Source: Bog-756 sp963718405
Lineage (GTDB): Bacteria > Actinomycetota > Acidimicrobiia > Acidimicrobiales > RAAP-2
Length of the DNA stretch: 64,000 nucleotides
Assembly: GCA_963718405.1 (NCBI GenBank)
Contig: CAVQYZ010000001.1
Span: forward strand, 930,001-994,000
Direction: 5' to 3'
Under the pieces are notes generated by a model. The model made no database searches and was not told the DNA's origin. It saw only the letters and a list, made by a program, of their open reading frames with translations. Shown in pieces: positions 45,210 to 54,304 of the stretch. Both the position numbers and the translations under genes were made by a program. Position 1 is the stretch's first letter. Every line of letters begins with the position of its first letter.

Positions 45210-47134
45210 ACCAGTGCGTCAGCCTGGTGGATCGGGTGGTGCCCGGTGGCGGCGGTGATGAGCGCGGCTGCGGCCGGTACCGAGCTGACCCGGTCGTACT
45301 GGGGAAGGGACGGCTGATCGGGGAGGACCACCATGGTCACCCTCCAGTAGTGAAGCGCCTGGCGCACCGCGCTGATGTCGTTCGGGGTGATGGCGGGACC
45401 GTCTCCGGAGGGGGACGACACATCGGCCAGGGCGGCGGCAGCCGTCCGTTGGTAGGTGTTGGCGTAACCGGCCCGTACCTGGATCCCACCCGGACCGCCT
45501 TCTCCGACCATGGTGAAGGACATGTCGTCTACGGCCTGCCAGGTCATGGAGTTGTCGTAGGAGGTGAACGGGGCCGGGAGGACCAGGAGCACCTGGTGAC
45601 CGTGGAGCGTCGGCGCCACCGTGGTGAACCAGGTGGGCAGGTCGACCGGATTGGTGGTCATCGGGACGATCTTGGAGAGATAGGCCACCGGCTGAGCCAG
45701 CGCCGCCACCGCCACGACCGCCGCGGCCGCGGCGCCGGCCCACTGCCGCCTTGCGGTCGGCGCCCCGGACACCGCAGCCGACGCGGCCCTGCCGCCGGCT
45801 CCCGCCACCCGGCGGTTCACGTCCTGGTACACGTGTTCGAGGATCAGGCCCAACATCACCGCGGCGACCAGGTAGGTGATGAGTACGAATCGGTACGGGG
45901 TGATGTTGGTCAGAAGGGGTTGATTGTCGACGAGCTTCCAGGGACCCCAGGCCTCCCTGGTGCCGAGGGAGAACAGCACCGAGACGATGCCGACCGAACC
46001 GAACAGCCAGAGTCGGCGGTCGTGCCTCCAGATCGCCACGCCGAGGGCCAACACGACGAGGATGCCGATGCCGAAGTACTGGTAGGACAGGGTCGTCCCC
46101 TGGTAGCCGCCGTACACGTGGTTGTCCGCCGTGGTGATCAGGTCGGTGATCCGCGAGGAGCCGAAGGCGTAGTAGTTGAGGGTGGTGTCCTGCTTCCTGG
46201 TGATGTTGCCGATGAGGCCCGGCCAGATCGATCCGCTGAAGTGGCCCGGGCCCTCCAGCGCGTACCAGGCCGGCGCCACCAGCAGCACCGCGGCCGTACC
46301 CGCCGCCGCGGCCAGCCCCACCAGTGCATGACGGGCCCGCTGGCGGAAGGCCTGGGTATGGCGCCAGGCGGCCCAGCCGGCGACCAGTGCCATCCCGACC
46401 ACCCCCATCGTCACCATGATCAAGAGCACCTCGGTGCCGATGAAGAACTGCAGGAACACCAGAAGACCGAGCCCGATGCCCACCGGGACCGGGCGCCGGG
46501 CCTGACGCATCAGCATCTCGTCGAGGCAGGCCACAACCAGGGGGGGGACGACCGCCAGGCCCAGCATGAGGTGGGCGTCGGTGAGGCTCACCAGCACGAA
46601 CGGGGAGAAGCCGTAGAACAGACCACCGATGAAGGCGGCCGGCGACCACGAGACCCACCGGCGGAGCAGGACGAACATGGCCAGGGCCGATAGGGCCGGC
46701 GCCAGGGTCAGGGCCACATTGAGCGTGGCGACCGGTCCGAAGAGCCAGGTCACCGGGGCCAGAACGACGCCCACCGCCAGCACGCTGGTGTTGGCCAGCA
46801 GGTTCACCCCGTAGGGAACGTGTATGGCCGTCGAGTACAGAGGGTTGAGTCCGTGGGCCGCGGCGTAGGCCGGCCAGTCGAGGAACCAGGTGAACAACGA
46901 GGTGTCCCCGCACCCGCAGGTGGTGGTGGAGGTCGGATGGCTGGTCCAGACGTTCCACCACACCACCATGGAGACCAGGAGGTAGCCCACGGCTGCCACC
47001 ACCACGCCCCGCCAGGTGTGGGTGGGGGGTGAGCCGGCATCGGATGGGCCCGGGTCCTCCACCGCCCCGGCGCCGACGGTGGCCGTCGATGGGGCGGCAC
47101 CGACTCCGGTGATCGCCTCGTCAGTCGTCGTCAT
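45179..47134 (-). CDS. Large polytopic GT-C-like membrane protein
   Basis: 651 aa with about 11-12 membrane segments. A Pro/Ala-rich N-terminus precedes VVVAAVGYLLVSMVVWWNVW. The first loop has TTTCGCGDTSLFTWFLDWPA and GLNPLYSTAIHVPYGVNLLA, followed by FYGFSPFVLVSLTDAHLMLG. The GD near the start of the loop and the layout fit a GT-C glycosyltransferase, related in style but not closely to the YfhO copies. The C-terminal region is a soluble extracytoplasmic domain. First gene of the minus-strand operon with YfhO paralogues 4 and 3. Function inferred only from fold and neighbours. Confidence 0.68.
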   Translation of the reverse strand: MTTTDEAITGVGAAPSTATVGAGAVEDPGPSDAGSPPTHTWRGVVVAAVGYLLVSMVVWWNVWTSHPTSTTTCGCGDTSLFTWFLDWPAYAAAHGLNPLYSTAIHVPYGVNLLANTSVLAVGVVLAPVTWLFGPVATLNVALTLAPALSALAMFVLLRRWVSWSPAAFIGGLFYGFSPFVLVSLTDAHLMLGLAVVPPLVVACLDEMLMRQARRPVPVGIGLGLLVFLQFFIGTEVLLIMVTMGVVGMALVAGWAAWRHTQAFRQRARHALVGLAAAAGTAAVLLVAPAWYALEGPGHFSGSIWPGLIGNITRKQDTTLNYYAFGSSRITDLITTADNHVYGGYQGTTLSYQYFGIGILVVLALGVAIWRHDRRLWLFGSVGIVSVLFSLGTREAWGPWKLVDNQPLLTNITPYRFVLITYLVAAVMLGLILEHVYQDVNRRVAGAGGRAASAAVSGAPTARRQWAGAAAAAVVAVAALAQPVAYLSKIVPMTTNPVDLPTWFTTVAPTLHGHQVLLVLPAPFTSYDNSMTWQAVDDMSFTMVGEGGPGGIQVRAGYANTYQRTAAAALADVSSPSGDGPAITPNDISAVRQALHYWRVTMVVLPDQPSLPQYDRVSSVPAAAALITAATGHHPIHQADALVWTGVTVHRP

Positions 47135-47327
47135 GCCCCCCCTTTTGACACACTGCTACCGGTCCGAGCCCCTCGTCCGACCTCGCAACCCCCGTAGCGG
47201 CCACCACCCCGGGTCTTTCTGCCGGAGCAGCGACCTGCCGAGGAGCCGTCACAAACGGGCAATCGTACAATACTGGCTGGTCCATGGCCCGTCCCCGTCA
47301 CGGGGGCCGCCGGGGACCTCAGCAGGC

Positions 47328-48032
47328 TTAGGTCCCGCCTGGGAGTGTTTCCACGGTGGAGCCGACCGGGGGGGAGAAGGTCGAGGCGGGAGGGTTGGCG
47401 GTGAACGAGGTCAGGGTGACCGTGCTCCCGTTGGCGCTGGAGTAGGTGAGGATCCCGCTGGTGTCGGCCACGCAGTAGGTCACCGAGGTGGCCTGGGTGG
47501 CGTTCTTCAGCGTGGCACAGGTCGACGCCAGCCCCCCGTAGGTGGCCGAGCTGGTGGTCACGCTGACGCCGGCGGCGTGGGCCAGCGCTTCGGACTCCAG
47601 GCCCTTGATGGTGGAGGACAGGACCCGCGGTGCATACAGGTCGGCGATCCCGCTGAGCGAGGCGCCCAGGCTGGTCGACAGCGATTCGCACTTGGCTGCG
47701 GGCCCGGACCCCGTGCACTCGGTCACCGTCTGCCCGTCGATGTAGAAGGAGCCGTTCGACGTGATCACCGCGGATTTGGGCGGTGCCTGGGCGAAGGTCA
47801 CGGTCTGGGTCTGCCCGGTCTTGGTGTCCGAGGTGGTGTACGTGCCGCTGAACGTGGAGCCGGCCCCTTTGCCGATGCTGCTCACGACGTGGTTGAGAGC
47901 GGCCGCTCCGGACGCCGGTGAGGAGGTCCGGCCCGTCGTGGTCGGGGCGGCGGCCGCGGTGGTGGTCGGGCTCGAGGAGCTCGAACCGCACGCCGCAGCC
48001 AGAAGGCCTCCGCCGAGGAGCGCCGCCGTCAC
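47328..48032 (-). CDS. Lipoprotein of unknown function
   Basis: 234 aa from a GTG at 48030-48032. The hydrophobic segment AALLGGGLLAAAC ends in a lipobox, followed by a Ser/Thr/Ala-rich linker. The mature part has four more cysteines and strand-like patterns such as GSTFSGTYTTSDTKTGQ, GSFYIDGQTVTECTGSG, and ILTYSSANGSTVTLTSF. The signal lacks the usual basic start; the basic residues occur just upstream in this frame (GRRPRGAGW), with a GTG (VSRTTPS) one frame over near 48061, so a start-region frameshift is likely. The overall pattern resembles LppX/LprG-like or DUF-type lipoproteins but I cannot name a family. Confidence 0.65.
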   Translation of the reverse strand: MTAALLGGGLLAAACGSSSSSPTTTAAAAPTTTGRTSSPASGAAALNHVVSSIGKGAGSTFSGTYTTSDTKTGQTQTVTFAQAPPKSAVITSNGSFYIDGQTVTECTGSGPAAKCESLSTSLGASLSGIADLYAPRVLSSTIKGLESEALAHAAGVSVTTSSATYGGLASTCATLKNATQATSVTYCVADTSGILTYSSANGSTVTLTSFTANPPASTFSPPVGSTVETLPGGT

Positions 48033-48321
48033 CCAGCCGGCACCACGAGGGCGTCGTCCTGCTCACCGCGCTGTGTGCATCAGCGTTCACCCGACACCTC
48101 CACGTCCACCCGGGCCACTACCGGGTTCACCCTACTCATCGGACCACGGGTCACCGCGGCACGTCGTGGCCTGCGCCCGGCGGCCACCCGAGCCGGTGGT
48201 GACCCGTCGCATGCGCGCCGGGAATATCGGTACGGTACCGATGGTGCCGAAGAGGGAGGGGCCGTCATGCCGTCGAAGAGAACCACGCCACCCGAGGTAG
48301 CCGCGCCGCCCGGGATGATCA

Positions 48322-49274
48322 GTGCCTGACGACCCGGGCCACCGGGTCGAGCCCGGCGACGAGTACCGCCATCCGGTGGGTCCGGAGCCCTTGTGGGGGG
48401 AGTCGTACTACCTCGACTTCGTGTCCGAGGGCACGGGGGACGACGCAGTGGCCGGCTACGCCCGCATCGGTCTGTACCCCAACCTCGGGGTGACCTGGTG
48501 GACGACCATGATCGTGTCCGAGGGCCGGCCGCTGGTGGCCTCGGTGGCCTACGACCTCCCGGTGACCCCCGGGGATGTGGCGTCCGTCGCCGCCCCCGGT
48601 TTCGATGTGCGGGCCGAGGTGGCCGAACCGCTGGCCGCCATGACCGTGCGGGGAACGGCCCCGGCCGCGCTGCACGACGATCCGGCCGATGTCTACCGGG
48701 GGGAGTCCGGCCGGCCCACCACCATCGACCTCGACCTGACCTGGACCACCGACGGCGTTCCCTACCACTACGAGGTAACCACCCGCTACGAGGTGCCCTG
48801 CCTGGTCCACGGGGAGATCACCGTGGGCGACCGGCGCATCGCCGTGCACGGGCAGGGCCAGCGGGACCACTCGTGGGGCGTACGCGACTGGTGGGCCTTC
48901 GGCTGGTGCTGGGCCGCTCTCCGCTTGGACGACGGGACCAGGGTCCACACCGCCGACATCCGGATGCCCGGCATGCGGGTCCCCTCGGCTACCTGCAGCC
49001 GCCCGACGGGCAGGTGCACCCGGTGGAGTCGCTGACCGTCACCGAGGAGTTGGGTCCCGAGGGGTTCCCCCGGCATGCCCGGGCGGTGGTCGAGCCGGGC
49101 GGGCTGGATCTCGAGATCGAACCGGTGGCCTTCGGCCCGGTCCTGCTCACGGCGCCCGACGGGCGCATCAGCCGCTTTCCCCGGGCTTGGGCCCGGTTCT
49201 CGGCCCGTGACGGTCGTTCGGGCACCGGCTGGATCGAGTGGAACCAACCCGACGGGTCGGCTACCGAGCAGTAA
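48322..49274 (+). CDS. AttH/CrtC lipocalin-like protein (actinobacterial type), frameshifted
   Basis: About 317 aa. The first frame (from GTG at 48322) has PEPLWGESYYLDFVSEGTGD, an early ARIGLYPNLGVTWWTTMIV, and near the middle QGQRDHSWGVRDWWAFGWCW, typical of two-domain lipocalin-like proteins related to hydroxyneurosporene synthase/AttH. At about 48983, within a run of Cs, the signal shifts frame and continues LGYLQPPDGQVHPVESLTVT to the end GWIEWNQPDGSATEQ. The real start may be the ATG at 48316 (MISA...) or 48268 with another indel. Function unknown; such proteins often sit near lipid metabolism genes. Confidence 0.68.
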
Positions 49275-49284
49275 CTTACGCGGG

Positions 49285-49733
49285 GTGCGCCTCGCTCTCA
49301 CCCCGTCGACCGATCCCGCTCACTACCGGTTCGTCCACCGCATCCGGCCCCGTTTCGCCGAGACCGACGCCATGGGGGTCATCCACCATGGCGCCTACGT
49401 CCCGTACCTCGAAGAGGCCCGCGCCGCCATGTTGAAGCACGCCGGCCATCACTACAACCAGGTCCGGCAGGACGGCATCGACTTCGCCGTGCTCGAGCTG
49501 TTCGTCTCCTACCGCAAGCCGCTCTACTTCGACGAGGAAGTGGACATCTACGTGGATCCTGGCGCCGTGACCCGGACCACCTTCCAGGCCGGTTACCTGA
49601 TTCAGGTGGCCGGCGAGACCCGGTCGACGGCGGTGACCGTCCACGGGGCGGTCGACTCCGGGGGCGAGGGGTCCGGCTGCCGTCGTGGCTGGCCGAGGCC
49701 ATGGAGGCCTTCCCGGTGGCCCCCTCCACCTGA
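49285..49733 (+). CDS. Acyl-CoA thioesterase, 4HBT hot-dog fold, frameshifted near 3' end
   Basis: About 149 aa from a GTG at 49285. The 4-hydroxybenzoyl-CoA thioesterase motif is clear: RPRFAETDAMGVIHHGAYVP, with the Asp of ETDAMGV as the catalytic residue, then LEEARAAMLKHAG. The middle FVSYRKPLYFDEEVDIYVD and the strand RTTFQAGYLIQVAGETRSTA are typical. At about 49665-49680 the frame shifts and the end becomes RLPSWLAEAMEAFPVAPST with a stop at 49731-49733. Likely reaction: hydrolysis of an acyl-CoA thioester in the cytoplasm. Confidence 0.82.
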
Positions 49734-49846
49734 CGGCGCGCCACCGACGGGGTAGCCGAGGCGGTGGCCCCCTAAGCTGCCCCATGCCAAGCCCCGGAGC
49801 ACCCGACCGTCTCCTGCGCTGGGGCCTGAACCTCGAGGACGAGACG

Positions 49847-50331
49847 ATGATGACCATTGCCGTCGGCGACAAGGTTCCCGACATCAAGGTGATGACGTTC
49901 GGTCCCGACGGCCCGACGCCCGTCCAGACCGGTGAGGTCCTCGGATCGGGCAAGGTGGTGCTGTTCGCCGTGCCCGGCGCCTTCACCCCGACCTGCTCCG
50001 ACTTCCACCTGCCCAGTTACGTCGTCCGCCACGACGAGCTGAAGGCCAAAGGGGTGGACAAGGTGGCGTGCATCTCGGTCAACGACCCCTTCGTGATGGA
50101 CGCCTGGGCCAAGGACCAGAACGTGGGCGACCTGGTGGTGATGCTGGCCGACGGGAACGGGGACTTCACCCGGGCCGTGGGCCTGGAGATGGACGGGAGC
50201 GGCTTCGGATTGGGCCGCGCTCGCAGCGTTACGCCATGGTCATCGACGACGGTGTGGTGACCACCCTCAACGTGGAGCCGGGCCGGGCCTGAAGCGTGAG
50301 CGCCGCCGACGCCATCCTGGCCGAACTCTGA
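49847..50331 (+). CDS. Peroxiredoxin, Prx5/redoxin type, frameshifted near 3' end
   Basis: About 160 aa from the ATG at 49847. The peroxidatic Cys is in VPGAFTPTCSDFHLP; then GVDKVACISVNDPFVMDAW and MLADGNGDFTRAVGLEMDGS, all typical of Prx5-like thiol peroxidases. At about 50218 (GFGLG) the frame shifts and the signal goes on as SQRYAMVIDDGVVTTLNVEP. Near 50285-50300 two further small indels appear to hide the usual end, SAADAILAEL, which is present before the TGA at 50329-50331. The enzyme reduces peroxides using thiol donors. Confidence 0.84.
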
Positions 50332-50405
50332 GCCGCCCCGCCCCACCCCGCTGAGACCGGGGGCCGGTGCGACGCCCGACCGGTGGCGCCACTACCGTCG
50401 GGGAG

Positions 50406-51098
50406 GTGGAACTGACCGATGCCCTGCGAACCACCGGTGCCGTGCGGGAGTTCGAACCGACCGACATTCCCGACCACACCGTCTACCGACTGCTCGACAC
50501 CGCCCGGTTCGCCCCCAACGGTGGCAACCGCCAGGCCTGGCGGGTCATCATGGTCAAGGACCCCGAGGTCCGCCGGGCTCTACGCGACGCCTACCTCCCC
50601 GGCTGGTACCAGTACCTGGCCCAGGTGGGTGCGGGCCTGACCCCGTGGGCCGCGGTCACCGATGTGGAGTTGGAGCGAGAGGCGGTGGCGGGCGCCCCCG
50701 ACATCGAGCGGTCGGCGGCCGAGGGGCCCGGTGGGTTCGCCGAGCACTTCGACCAGGTTCCGGTGATGCTGGTGGTGGTGGCCGATCTCACCAGGCTGGC
50801 CACCGTGGACCGCGACAACGGCCACTACACCATGGTCGGTGGAGCCTCCATCTACCCGTTCGCCTGGAGCATCCTGCTGGCGGCCCGCGCCGAGGGGCTG
50901 GCCGGGGTGCTCACCACCATGGTGGTGCGGGAGGAGGCCACCGTGAAGCAGGTGCTGGGCATCCCCGACACGGCGTCCGTAGCCGGCGTGCTGGCCCTGG
51001 GCCGTCCGGTGCACCAACCCACCAAGCTGCGCCGGCAGCCGGTGGAGAGCTTTGCCACCGTCGACCGGTTCGACGGCGCCCCCTTGGAGGCCGGGTGA
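50406..51098 (+). CDS. Nitroreductase family protein
   Basis: 230 aa from a GTG at 50406. FMN-dependent nitroreductase fold: LTDALRTTGAVREFEPTDIP, then LLDTARFAPNGGNRQAWRVI (FMN binding) and YPFAWSILLAARAEGLAGV followed by LGIPDTASVAGVLALGRP. Such enzymes reduce nitro compounds, quinones or unsaturated bonds. It overlaps the next gene (LLM oxidoreductase) by 4 bases, and that one overlaps the 164-aa gene the same way, so the three form one operon. Confidence 0.86.
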   Translation: MELTDALRTTGAVREFEPTDIPDHTVYRLLDTARFAPNGGNRQAWRVIMVKDPEVRRALRDAYLPGWYQYLAQVGAGLTPWAAVTDVELEREAVAGAPDIERSAAEGPGGFAEHFDQVPVMLVVVADLTRLATVDRDNGHYTMVGGASIYPFAWSILLAARAEGLAGVLTTMVVREEATVKQVLGIPDTASVAGVLALGRPVHQPTKLRRQPVESFATVDRFDGAPLEAG

Positions 51099-51982
51099 AA
51101 GTCCGCATAGGCGTGGGAGTGGGCCCGGCTCCGGCCGGAGATGCCGCCGGCTTCGCCGAGCTCATCGACGACATCGACGGGCTCGGCTTCGACTCGATCT
51201 GGCTGCCGGAGATCTTGACCGCCCCGGCCCTCGACCCCCTGGTCGGCCTGTCCTTCGCTGCCGCTCACAACTCCCATCTCAAGCTGGGCACCACCATGCT
51301 GGGTCCGGGCCGGAACCCGGTGCGGCTGGCCAAGCAGCTGGCCGGTCTGGACCGGCTGTCCGGCGGTCGACTGCTGGTCACCCTGGTCCCCGGGCTGGCC
51401 CGCCAGCCCGAGTCGGGCGCCGTCGGTGCCGGACTCGACAAGGGCCGCGTGATGGACCTCATGCTCCCGCTGCTCCGTCGCCTGTGGGCGGGGGAGTCTG
51501 TCTCCTACCGGGGCGAGACGGTTTCGTTCGAGAACGTGACCCTCGAGCCGCTACCCGTCCAACAACCCCTCGAGGTGTGGACCGGCGGCATGGTGCCGGC
51601 AGCCCTCCGGCGTTGTGGCCGGTTGGCCGACGGTTGGCTGCCGTCGTCGTGCACCCCGTCGGAGGTGGCCGAGGCCCGCGTGGTCATCGACCGGGCCGCC
51701 GCCGAAGTCGGCCGGGTCATCAGCGACGAGCACTTCGGGGTGTCCATCGGGTATGCCAGTGCCCCCCTCACCACCCGTCAGATCGAGGTGTTGGCCGCTA
51801 CCCGCAAAGGGGTCGATCCCGAGCAGGTGGTCCCGGTGGGCATCGACGGCTTGCGGGCGGCCATCGAGGGCTTCTTGGCCGTGGGGTTCTCCAAGTTCGT
51901 GGTGCGACCGATCACCCCTCCGGCGTCCTGGCGGGCCGAGCTCGAGGCCCTGGCCGACGGCGTGCTCGGGCTCCAGACGTGA
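51095..51982 (+). CDS. LLM-class flavin-dependent oxidoreductase, probably F420-dependent
   Basis: 295 aa from a GTG at 51095. TIM-barrel luciferase-like monooxygenase fold: FAELIDDIDGLGFDSIWLPE, KLGTTMLGPGRNPVRLAKQL, LDRLSGGRLLVTLVPGLARQ and PLEVWTGGMVPAALRRCGRL. In Actinobacteria, proteins with this pattern generally use F420 and not FMN; that is family knowledge, not shown by the sequence. Substrate unknown. Translationally coupled on both sides. Confidence 0.87.
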   Translation: MKVRIGVGVGPAPAGDAAGFAELIDDIDGLGFDSIWLPEILTAPALDPLVGLSFAAAHNSHLKLGTTMLGPGRNPVRLAKQLAGLDRLSGGRLLVTLVPGLARQPESGAVGAGLDKGRVMDLMLPLLRRLWAGESVSYRGETVSFENVTLEPLPVQQPLEVWTGGMVPAALRRCGRLADGWLPSSCTPSEVAEARVVIDRAAAEVGRVISDEHFGVSIGYASAPLTTRQIEVLAATRKGVDPEQVVPVGIDGLRAAIEGFLAVGFSKFVVRPITPPASWRAELEALADGVLGLQT

Positions 51983-52473
51983 CCCGGAGCCGGCCCGTCG
52001 AGCTCGAGTTCGTGGCCCACGACGACCCCGAGCTCCTGGCCCACATGGATCAGATCGTGACGGCCGGCGTCGGTTGGATCAACGTGGACCCGGTGATCGA
52101 AGAGGAGAACGAGCCACCCCCTCCGGGCCCGTTCGCCTTCTTGGGCGGATCGACCCATCACGTGCCCACCATCACCTGGCTCCCGGGCAAGCGCTCCCCG
52201 AACGGCACGGTCAAGCCCACCACCGTCGGGCTACAGCATGCCACCGGCCCGCGGGCGGCCCGTCGCCTGAGCGAGCTCGGCTGTCCGCTACCCGAAGGTT
52301 GGCGGGTCAGCCAGGACCACCCCCGTCGGGGGCTGGTGGCCCTGGTCCCGGCGGACGCCGACAACCGGGAGGTCATGGGGTGGCTGCTCCGGGCGGCCAC
52401 GTTGTTGTGCGCCGTCCCCGCCACCGGGCGCTGGACGGCCGCGGTGCACGCCGGCGTGCCTTCCGCCCGCTAG
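51979..52473 (+). CDS. Hypothetical protein coupled to LLM oxidoreductase
   Basis: 164 aa from a GTG at 51979 whose start overlaps the previous stop. It begins SRPVELEFVAHDDPELLAHM, continues MDQIVTAGVGWINVDPVIEE and TVGLQHATGPRAARRLSELG, and ends with a Trp/Ala-rich stretch. It has no signal peptide or membrane segment. I do not recognise a family. Position suggests it works with the nitroreductase and LLM enzyme. Confidence 0.75.
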   Translation: MTRSRPVELEFVAHDDPELLAHMDQIVTAGVGWINVDPVIEEENEPPPPGPFAFLGGSTHHVPTITWLPGKRSPNGTVKPTTVGLQHATGPRAARRLSELGCPLPEGWRVSQDHPRRGLVALVPADADNREVMGWLLRAATLLCAVPATGRWTAAVHAGVPSAR

Positions 52474-52547
52474 GACATTCCGCCCGCCGGTACTCCGCCC
52501 CCGGTAAGGTCCACAACCGGAGCGACAGCGGAAAGGATGCCACCGTG

Positions 52548-52964
52548 ATGAAGGGGTTCAAGGAGTTCATCTTCCGGGGCAACCTGATCGAACTGGCTGT
52601 GGCCTTCGTCCTCGGGGTGGCCTTCACCGCCGTGGTGACCTCATTCGTCAAGGACCTGATCACCCCGTTGGTGGCGGCCATCGTCGGCAAGCCGGACTTC
52701 GGTGCCCTCCACTTCACCGTGCACGGATCGGTCTTCTTCTACGGCGACTTCTTCAACGCCCTGCTCTCGTTCGTGCTCATCGCCGCGGTGATCTACTTCG
52801 TCGTGGTCAAGCCGGTCAACCGGCTGTCCGACCGGCTGGGCCTGACTCCCAAAGAGGAACCGATCCGCGAGTGCCCCGAGTGCCTGACCAAGGTGCCGGC
52901 CGCGGCCTCTCGGTGCGCCTACTGCACCTCGACCTTGACCCCGGCCGTCTCGACGGACAGCTGA
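52548..52964 (+). CDS. mscL: Large-conductance mechanosensitive channel MscL with C-terminal zinc ribbon
   Basis: 138 aa from the ATG at 52548 (a GTG precedes it by one codon). MscL landmarks: KGFKEFIFRGNLIELAVAFV (amphipathic S1 and TM1), VVTSFVKDLITPLVAAIVG, FFNALLSFVLIAAVIYFVVV (TM2) and VKPVNRLSDRLG. The C-terminal helix is followed by CPECLTKVPAAASRCAYC, two CxxC pairs that look like a zinc ribbon. It opens under membrane tension to release solutes during osmotic downshock. Its last 46 bases overlap the convergent MFS gene. Confidence 0.93.
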   Translation: MKGFKEFIFRGNLIELAVAFVLGVAFTAVVTSFVKDLITPLVAAIVGKPDFGALHFTVHGSVFFYGDFFNALLSFVLIAAVIYFVVVKPVNRLSDRLGLTPKEEPIRECPECLTKVPAAASRCAYCTSTLTPAVSTDS

Positions 52965-54304
52965 GCGGCCGGCCCGATCGGGGCCAGAGGCACCGGCTCA
53001 GGTTCCGGCGTCGACTCGGAGTCGCCGGTGGGGTGACGGACCCGCCCCGGCACCGGGAGCCAGATGAACGTCACCACCACCAGGGCCACGCCCACGATGG
53101 CGGCCACCGTGACGAACGGGAGCCACGCCGTGACGGCGAAGGCGGCCCCGGCACACGCTGCCGCCACTGCGGTGCAGGCCGTCTGGCTGGTCCCGAACAT
53201 CCCCTGGATGCGCCCGACCTCGGAGGGTGAGGACCCCTGGGTCAGCAGGGACTGGACGGCGGGCATGGCCGCGGCGAAGCCCAGGGCCTCGGAGGCTCCC
53301 AGCAGGATGAGCAAAGGGACGTCGTGGATGAAGGGGTAGCTGGCGCACAGGGCCGCCGACACGCCCAGCCCGGCCAGTACCAGCACCCGCCGGTCGAGAT
53401 GGTCGGCCAGCCATCCGCTGGGCTTGGCCACCAACACGAAGGGCACGGCGAACAGGGTCCACGAGATGCCGATCTCCAGCCCGGACGCCCCCCGGGCCAG
53501 GAGCAGCAGGGTCCAGCAGATGTCGTAGACCCCGTTGGCCAGGCCCAGAGCCCCGGCACAGACCAACGCCCCCACCATGGACCGGCCGATCCGGACCCGG
53601 GCCAGTCCCAACGATGGGCCGGCGTCCGATCCCTCCCCTTGGCCGGCCGGACTCGGCTCCGGGGCCACCGGCCGGAGGACCGGTCCTCCGGCCTCCTTGA
53701 TGCGCAGGGCGGGAAGGCAGGCAGCCAGCGCCAGAAGGCCCGAGGCCAGAAACATGGCCCCCATGTACCGGATGCCCACGATGCTCCCGATCAGCGGGCC
53801 CACCGCCATCCCGGCCAGCTCACCGCCGTAGATCGAGGCGAAGGCCCGTCCCCGTCGTTCCAGCGACACCGAGCCGGCGATCATGGCGAGCGCCGCCACC
53901 GTGGCTGCTCCGGCGCCCACTCCTTGGAGGGCCCGGAGCAGGACGGCCACATCGGCGGTGATGGGCAGCAGGAAGGACATGCTGGCCACGGCATAGGTCA
54001 CCAGGCCGGCGATCAGCACCGGTCGACGTCCCACCCGGTCGGCCAGCCGCCCGATGGGGTACTGGGAGATGACCCCGGCGGCAAAGAACGCGGCCATCAC
54101 CACCCCGGCCAGCGCGTCCGAGCCCCCCAGGTGCCGGATGTAGGGCGGCAGCATGGGCACGATGGAGGTGGACCCCATCCACTGGAGGAACACCGTGATG
54201 GTGAGGGTGCGGATCAGCCGCACGGAGCTGACGGACGGGACCGAGCTGACGGACGGGACGGAGCTTTCGGATGGGACGGAGCTGTCGGACGGGACGGAGC
54301 TCAT
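52919..54304 (-). CDS. Major facilitator superfamily transporter with N-terminal SVPS repeats
   Basis: 461 aa from the ATG at 54302-54304. The first 28 residues are repeats of SVPSxS (from an 18-base tandem repeat in the DNA). Then 12 membrane segments, with motif A SQYPIGRLADRVGRRPVLIA between TM2 and TM3 and a second-half equivalent KPSGWLADHLDRRVLVLAG. LQGVGAGAATVAALAMIAGS is the TM4 region of drug/H+ antiporters. Start overlaps the end of the TetR gene, so the two are coupled and the TetR protein very likely controls this exporter. Confidence 0.84.
   Translation of the reverse strand: MSSVPSDSSVPSESSVPSVSSVPSVSSVRLIRTLTITVFLQWMGSTSIVPMLPPYIRHLGGSDALAGVVMAAFFAAGVISQYPIGRLADRVGRRPVLIAGLVTYAVASMSFLLPITADVAVLLRALQGVGAGAATVAALAMIAGSVSLERRGRAFASIYGGELAGMAVGPLIGSIVGIRYMGAMFLASGLLALAACLPALRIKEAGGPVLRPVAPEPSPAGQGEGSDAGPSLGLARVRIGRSMVGALVCAGALGLANGVYDICWTLLLLARGASGLEIGISWTLFAVPFVLVAKPSGWLADHLDRRVLVLAGLGVSAALCASYPFIHDVPLLILLGASEALGFAAAMPAVQSLLTQGSSPSEVGRIQGMFGTSQTACTAVAAACAGAAFAVTAWLPFVTVAAIVGVALVVVTFIWLPVPGRVRHPTGDSESTPEPEPVPLAPIGPAAQLSVETAGVKVEVQ
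54224..54301. repeat. 18-base tandem repeat, about 4.3 copies
   Basis: Units start at 54224, 54242, 54260 and 54278, with a partial one at 54296; the consensus is GGAGCTGTCGGACGGGAC. It encodes the six-residue SVPSxS repeat at the start of the MFS protein. Units differ by a few bases, mostly at the seventh to ninth positions. Confidence 0.85.

Noticed and set aside
45188..46693. 501-codon plus-strand frame over the 651-residue GT-C-like gene
   Set aside because: Antisense shadow with no hydrophobic segments or family motif.
54224..54301. Possible CRISPR array
   Set aside because: Units are only 18 bases, directly adjacent with no spacers, and encode an in-frame peptide repeat.
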